DNA from: Candidatus Mesolinea sp. UBA5823
Lineage (GTDB): Bacteria > Chloroflexota > Anaerolineae > Anaerolineales > Anaerolineaceae
Direction of reading: 5' to 3'
Length of the DNA stretch: 16,875 bases
NCBI GenBank assembly: GCA_002417685.1
Contig: DICP01000021.1
Coordinates: forward strand, 5,481-22,355
The notes beneath the pieces were generated by a model that saw nothing but the letters and a program-made list of their open reading frames with translations, did no database searches and was not told the origin of the DNA. Position numbers and translations under genes: made by a program. Shown piece by piece: positions 14,126 to 16,875 of the stretch (positions are counted from its first letter, which is position 1; each line of letters begins with the position of its first letter).

Positions 14126-16236
14126 AGCTCATCTTCTTTATCTTCCAGCCTGATATTAGCCAGGACGGAAAGGGGGACTTCCACAAAAACTGGCCGCACC
14201 GGTGGTTCCGTGACCTCCGAAAGGGGGATGCCTTCTGCTTGATAAAGGCGTTTAATGAGGCTTAGGCAGGTTTTCCCCCCGCAAGAACCCATGCTCGCGC
14301 GGGTGAGGGCTTTGATCTGGTTGATATCTCGCACGCCCGTCCGTATCAGACTGCGAATTTCGCCGACTTTCACCCGTTCACAGCGGCAAATGTAAGCTTC
14401 ATCATCCAGATGCTCAGAGAATTCACCGACCTGGTCAAAAGGCTCAGGTTCGCTTTGCGCAATCAAGCGTAAACCAGCAACTTGTGTAGCGAGTTCAGTG
14501 GGTAATTCGATTGTTACAATCGTTGTTCCGCTAAATGAAGGCAGTTGCCGAACCTTCACCACGGGAAAACAACCAAGCATCTCACCATCCGTATCGCTTA
14601 CTTCAACCAAATCGCCGATTTTCAAATTATCAGGCTGCAGCTCATAGGGTAGAGAAACTTGTGCTAACTCTTGGCTCTTACGGAAATCCACCAAAGTAAT
14701 GGCTAATCCGGGACAAACGGCAACACAACGTAAGCAGCCAGTGCAGCCCTTTTGCTCATCCTGCAGAAAATGGGGAAGGGAACGAATATCATCTGGATTT
14801 ATATGGATTAGATTTCGCGGGCAAATATTAGCGCAAGGGTCACATGGAATTTCCTGTGTGCAGTGTAATACCGGGAAAACCCCTTTGGTTTCAGAATAAG
14901 GCACCTCTGTGAAAGTTTTGCCAGGTTTGGATTTGAGGATATCTTCGATGCGGTACCATTTTTGGGGGATTGATTCAATCGGTTTATCTAAGCGCTCGGC
15001 AATTTGATTGCCAACGATTTTGCCAGAAAAAATGGCAGCGGAAGCTTCTGCAATCTCATGAGCATCTCCAGCGGCATAGACCGGTAATCCCACTTCTTGC
15101 GCTTTGCGTGTAAATTCGTTCACTGGGTCCAGCCCAACCGCGATGAGCAGCGTATCGCAGGGGAACTGTTTTTCCGTGCCCGGGATAGGTTGGAAGTGCT
15201 CATCAACCTGAGCGATCACCACCTTTTCCACATGATTTGTACCGATAGCCTCTAAGACAGTATGGGAGGTGTAAATCGGCACACCTGACCGTGCTAATTT
15301 ATCCTGATGCACTTTGTAACCGCCGCATTGCGGTGCAGCCTCCACCAAGCCCGCCACGTGAATGCCCGCTTGGATGGCATAGTATCCGGCAATGAGGCCT
15401 ACATTACCGCCACCGACGATAAAGAGGTTCTGACAAGGCTTCACCAGGTCCCGATTGACCAGCGTCTGAAAAGCGCCAGCGCCATAAACACCCGGAAGTG
15501 TGTTGCCCGGGAAGGCTAAGCTCTTCTCGCGTGCGCCTGTAGCCACGAGCAAAACCTGTGGGTGAACTAACACATATTCGGAACCTTCCCGGAGCACCCC
15601 AACAGAATGATCTTCAAATATACCTATCGCTGTAGAGCTTTGCCAAACGGTCACGCTTGGCAGGGCGTGCACTTGCTCTTCCAACTTTTTGGCAATATCA
15701 ATCCCACGCGTGCCAGCGAAAACGGCTTCTTTGGAACCAAAAAAGCGGTGTGTTTGCAGCACCAACTTTCCACCTAATTTGCTCTTATCGTCGATAAGTA
15801 AGACCCTAACACCTTGCTCGCCAAGCTCCTTAGCCGCTGAAAGCCCTGCTGGACCCCCACCGATGATCAGCACTTCCACCGTGTATTCAGGTAAGGGAGC
15901 GCTAGCATACGCCTGCATGGGCACCTCTGGGAGCAAAGGCAGCCCATCGGCTGGCTTAATGCGCATATCTGAGCGGACAGCGGTCATACAGGCTTTAACC
16001 GGTAAGCCGTCGGCAATTACCATACATTGTGCACATTGCCCGTTCGCACAAAAAATGCCTTGAGGGGCAGTGTCTTTGGGGTGATGTCCAAAAATGCGTA
16101 TGCCATGGGCATACAGCGCAGAAGCAATCATTTCGTCAGGCTTGGCTAAAAATGGTTGGTCATCCCAATAAAAAGTGATGGTGGGTAGAGAATTATCGTG
16201 CAGAATGGGGTGAGAATTGATGCGATAATCCGTCAT
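14122..16236 (-). CDS. Fused Fe-S/FAD/NAD oxidoreductase, alpha subunit (HcnA-HcnB/PDH1-like)
   Basis: The 704-aa protein joins several electron-transfer modules: an N-terminal [2Fe-2S] ferredoxin-like domain (C63, C68, C71, C83), an FAD/NAD disulfide-reductase-type core with two Rossmann motifs (GGGPAG 126-131 and GGGNVG 275-280) and AAGD (388-391), two four-Cys clusters typical of 2[4Fe-4S] ferredoxins (C459, C465, C468, C472; C498, C501, C504, C508), an unassigned beta-rich segment (about 535-596) and a C-terminal BFD-like [2Fe-2S] domain (C617, C619, C652, C657). In heterotetrameric relatives these occur as separate subunits. It should pass electrons from the DAO partner encoded by the next gene to NAD or ferredoxin. 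Fe-S wiring suggests a dehydrogenase, not an oxygen-using oxidase. The only good ribosome site, GGAGGT, lies 15 bp from the ATG, longer than usual. Confidence 0.88.
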   Translation of the reverse strand: MTDYRINSHPILHDNSLPTITFYWDDQPFLAKPDEMIASALYAHGIRIFGHHPKDTAPQGIFCANGQCAQCMVIADGLPVKACMTAVRSDMRIKPADGLPLLPEVPMQAYASAPLPEYTVEVLIIGGGPAGLSAAKELGEQGVRVLLIDDKSKLGGKLVLQTHRFFGSKEAVFAGTRGIDIAKKLEEQVHALPSVTVWQSSTAIGIFEDHSVGVLREGSEYVLVHPQVLLVATGAREKSLAFPGNTLPGVYGAGAFQTLVNRDLVKPCQNLFIVGGGNVGLIAGYYAIQAGIHVAGLVEAAPQCGGYKVHQDKLARSGVPIYTSHTVLEAIGTNHVEKVVIAQVDEHFQPIPGTEKQFPCDTLLIAVGLDPVNEFTRKAQEVGLPVYAAGDAHEIAEASAAIFSGKIVGNQIAERLDKPIESIPQKWYRIEDILKSKPGKTFTEVPYSETKGVFPVLHCTQEIPCDPCANICPRNLIHINPDDIRSLPHFLQDEQKGCTGCLRCVAVCPGLAITLVDFRKSQELAQVSLPYELQPDNLKIGDLVEVSDTDGEMLGCFPVVKVRQLPSFSGTTIVTIELPTELATQVAGLRLIAQSEPEPFDQVGEFSEHLDDEAYICRCERVKVGEIRSLIRTGVRDINQIKALTRASMGSCGGKTCLSLIKRLYQAEGIPLSEVTEPPVRPVFVEVPLSVLANIRLEDKEDEL

Positions 16237-16251
16237 GGTGTGAGATTCAAT

Positions 16252-16273
16252 ACCTCCGCTGGTTTAATCGGAG
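16252..16273 (-). promoter_or_regulatory. Distant ribosome site in a small hairpin before the alpha subunit
   Basis: On the minus strand CTCCG (16269-16273) can pair with CGGAG (16254-16258), which covers most of the GGAGGT ribosome site (16252-16257). The stem is only 5 bp with a 10-nt loop, so it is marginally stable. The site is 15 bp from the annotated ATG. Confidence 0.35.
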
Positions 16274-16294
16274 AATATCATACCATGAAGCGCC

Positions 16295-16875
16295 TTAATC
16301 AAAGATTTCCATGTACTTACGGTCAAGTTCCTCATCACTCAAGTGGCTATAGCGCTGCGTTACTGCAATATTTTGGTGCCGCGCGAGTTCTTGTGCGAGT
16401 TTTAGATTACCAGATGCGAGCAAAATAGTAGTCACAAAATAATGCCGAAAGGAATGGGGGGTAATAGTACCCACGGCTTCTTCTCCAAGCGCTTCGCGTA
16501 CCCGTTGATTGACAATTCCGCGTCCAGTGGTGGTGGAGATAGGTTTGACCTTTTTTCCGCTGGCACGATCATGGCGCGCAAAAACGGGGAGGGAACTCAG
16601 CGCTTTAGAGCTGCTGCCATCCATCTCAGCCCGCGCCGAAAGATAATCCTTGATTGCCCTCAAGCTGCGCCGAGAAAAGCGTAAAACTGCTTCACGGTTG
16701 CCCTTGCCAATGATAACAGCGCGGCCCTCGAGCCAATCAATATCTCCGCGGCGTAGGTTGCACGCCTCATGGACACGCAAGCCAGTATCGGCTAAGGTGA
16801 GCAGAAAAGCACGATCGCGCAGGTTTATCAAGTGCTCAATTTCATTACTGGTTTCTTGCTGGTTTAGATTAGCAG
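16295..16875 (-). CDS. Tyrosine recombinase (XerC/XerD-like), N-terminus outside window
   Basis: The reading frame is open to the right edge of the window, so the core-binding N-terminal domain is missing here. The visible 193 residues are the catalytic domain. Its motifs are TGLRVHEA (first Arg), IGKGNRE (Lys), HSFRHYF (HxxR), the ARHQ His and the nucleophile in TQRYSH. These enzymes cut and rejoin DNA through a tyrosine-linked intermediate, either to resolve chromosome dimers (Xer) or to move integrated elements. A TTG at 16829-16831 could be taken as a start, but coding-like sequence continues upstream in frame, so it is internal. No attachment-site repeats or element genes are seen nearby. 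XerC/XerD is more likely than a phage integrase, but this is not certain. Confidence 0.88.
   Translation of the reverse strand, partial: ANLNQQETSNEIEHLINLRDRAFLLTLADTGLRVHEACNLRRGDIDWLEGRAVIIGKGNREAVLRFSRRSLRAIKDYLSARAEMDGSSSKALSSLPVFARHDRASGKKVKPISTTTGRGIVNQRVREALGEEAVGTITPHSFRHYFVTTILLASGNLKLAQELARHQNIAVTQRYSHLSDEELDRKYMEIFD

Noticed and set aside
12962..16236. Hydrogen cyanide synthase (HcnBC)
   Set aside because: The fold pairing is similar, but the same architecture serves proline, opine, sarcosine and hydroxyproline enzymes, and the extra 2[4Fe-4S] unit is not typical of Hcn proteins.
16829..16831. TTG as start of the tyrosine recombinase
   Set aside because: The frame stays open to the window edge and the catalytic domain needs residues upstream, so this is an internal Leu codon of a gene cut by the window.
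16237..16875. Integrated phage or genomic island marked by the recombinase
   Set aside because: No attachment-site repeats, phage genes or tRNA lie next to it, and the neighbours look like core metabolism. XerC/XerD-like housekeeping is simpler.
1..16875. CRISPR array, riboswitch or defence system
   Set aside because: I saw no regularly spaced direct repeats, no known riboswitch core in the gaps, and no nuclease, restriction or toxin-antitoxin genes.

Overview
The window is one dense bacterial chromosome segment of moderate GC. It most resembles a Chloroflexota (Anaerolineae-like) genome. This is inferred from the adjacent Asp23-family and nusB genes, an ATP-type PEP carboxykinase, a small membrane DgkA-type kinase, lineage-restricted proteins I cannot name, and strong AAGGAG ribosome binding sites. 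A Firmicutes-like relative cannot be excluded from sequence reading alone.

Layout. Positions 1-2265 hold a CopB-type copper ATPase on the minus strand with a His/Met-rich cytosolic tail. A tRNA-Gly(CCC) follows on the minus strand (2466-2537). Two plus-strand genes come next: a DgkA-type lipid kinase and a thioredoxin. From the right edge down to 3623, every gene is on the minus strand: a tyrosine recombinase running off the window, a two-gene flavoprotein dehydrogenase with overlapping ATGA start/stop, a Rel-type (p)ppGpp enzyme, an 85-aa four-cysteine acidic protein, a 174-aa orphan, an Asp23/Gls24 protein, nusB, an 810-aa lipoprotein, pckA and murA. Spacing from the 174-aa gene to murA is only 6-35 bp, so these probably share transcripts. 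The thioredoxin and murA genes converge on a bidirectional terminator at about 3528-3613.

Functions. The segment mixes the stringent response (rel), transcription antitermination (nusB), envelope synthesis and maintenance (murA, DgkA-type kinase, Asp23, lipoprotein), gluconeogenesis (pckA), redox (thioredoxin) and amine or imino-acid oxidation coupled to Fe-S electron transfer (the alpha/beta flavoprotein pair).

Most notable points. (1) The loop of the trx/murA terminator carries a 54-bp TG...CA palindromic element flanked by a TTA duplication. Removing the element and one TTA restores an ordinary short terminator. The ends look like those of IS3-family elements, so this appears to be a miniature mobile element. 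(2) MurA has Asp in place of the usual active-site Cys, the substitution known to confer fosfomycin insensitivity. (3) The Rel protein has Ile in place of the Glu of the hydrolase HDxxED motif, plus an insertion in the hydrolase domain. (4) The alpha flavoprotein fuses three kinds of Fe-S module to a FAD/NAD core. No complete new defence or biosynthetic system is visible.
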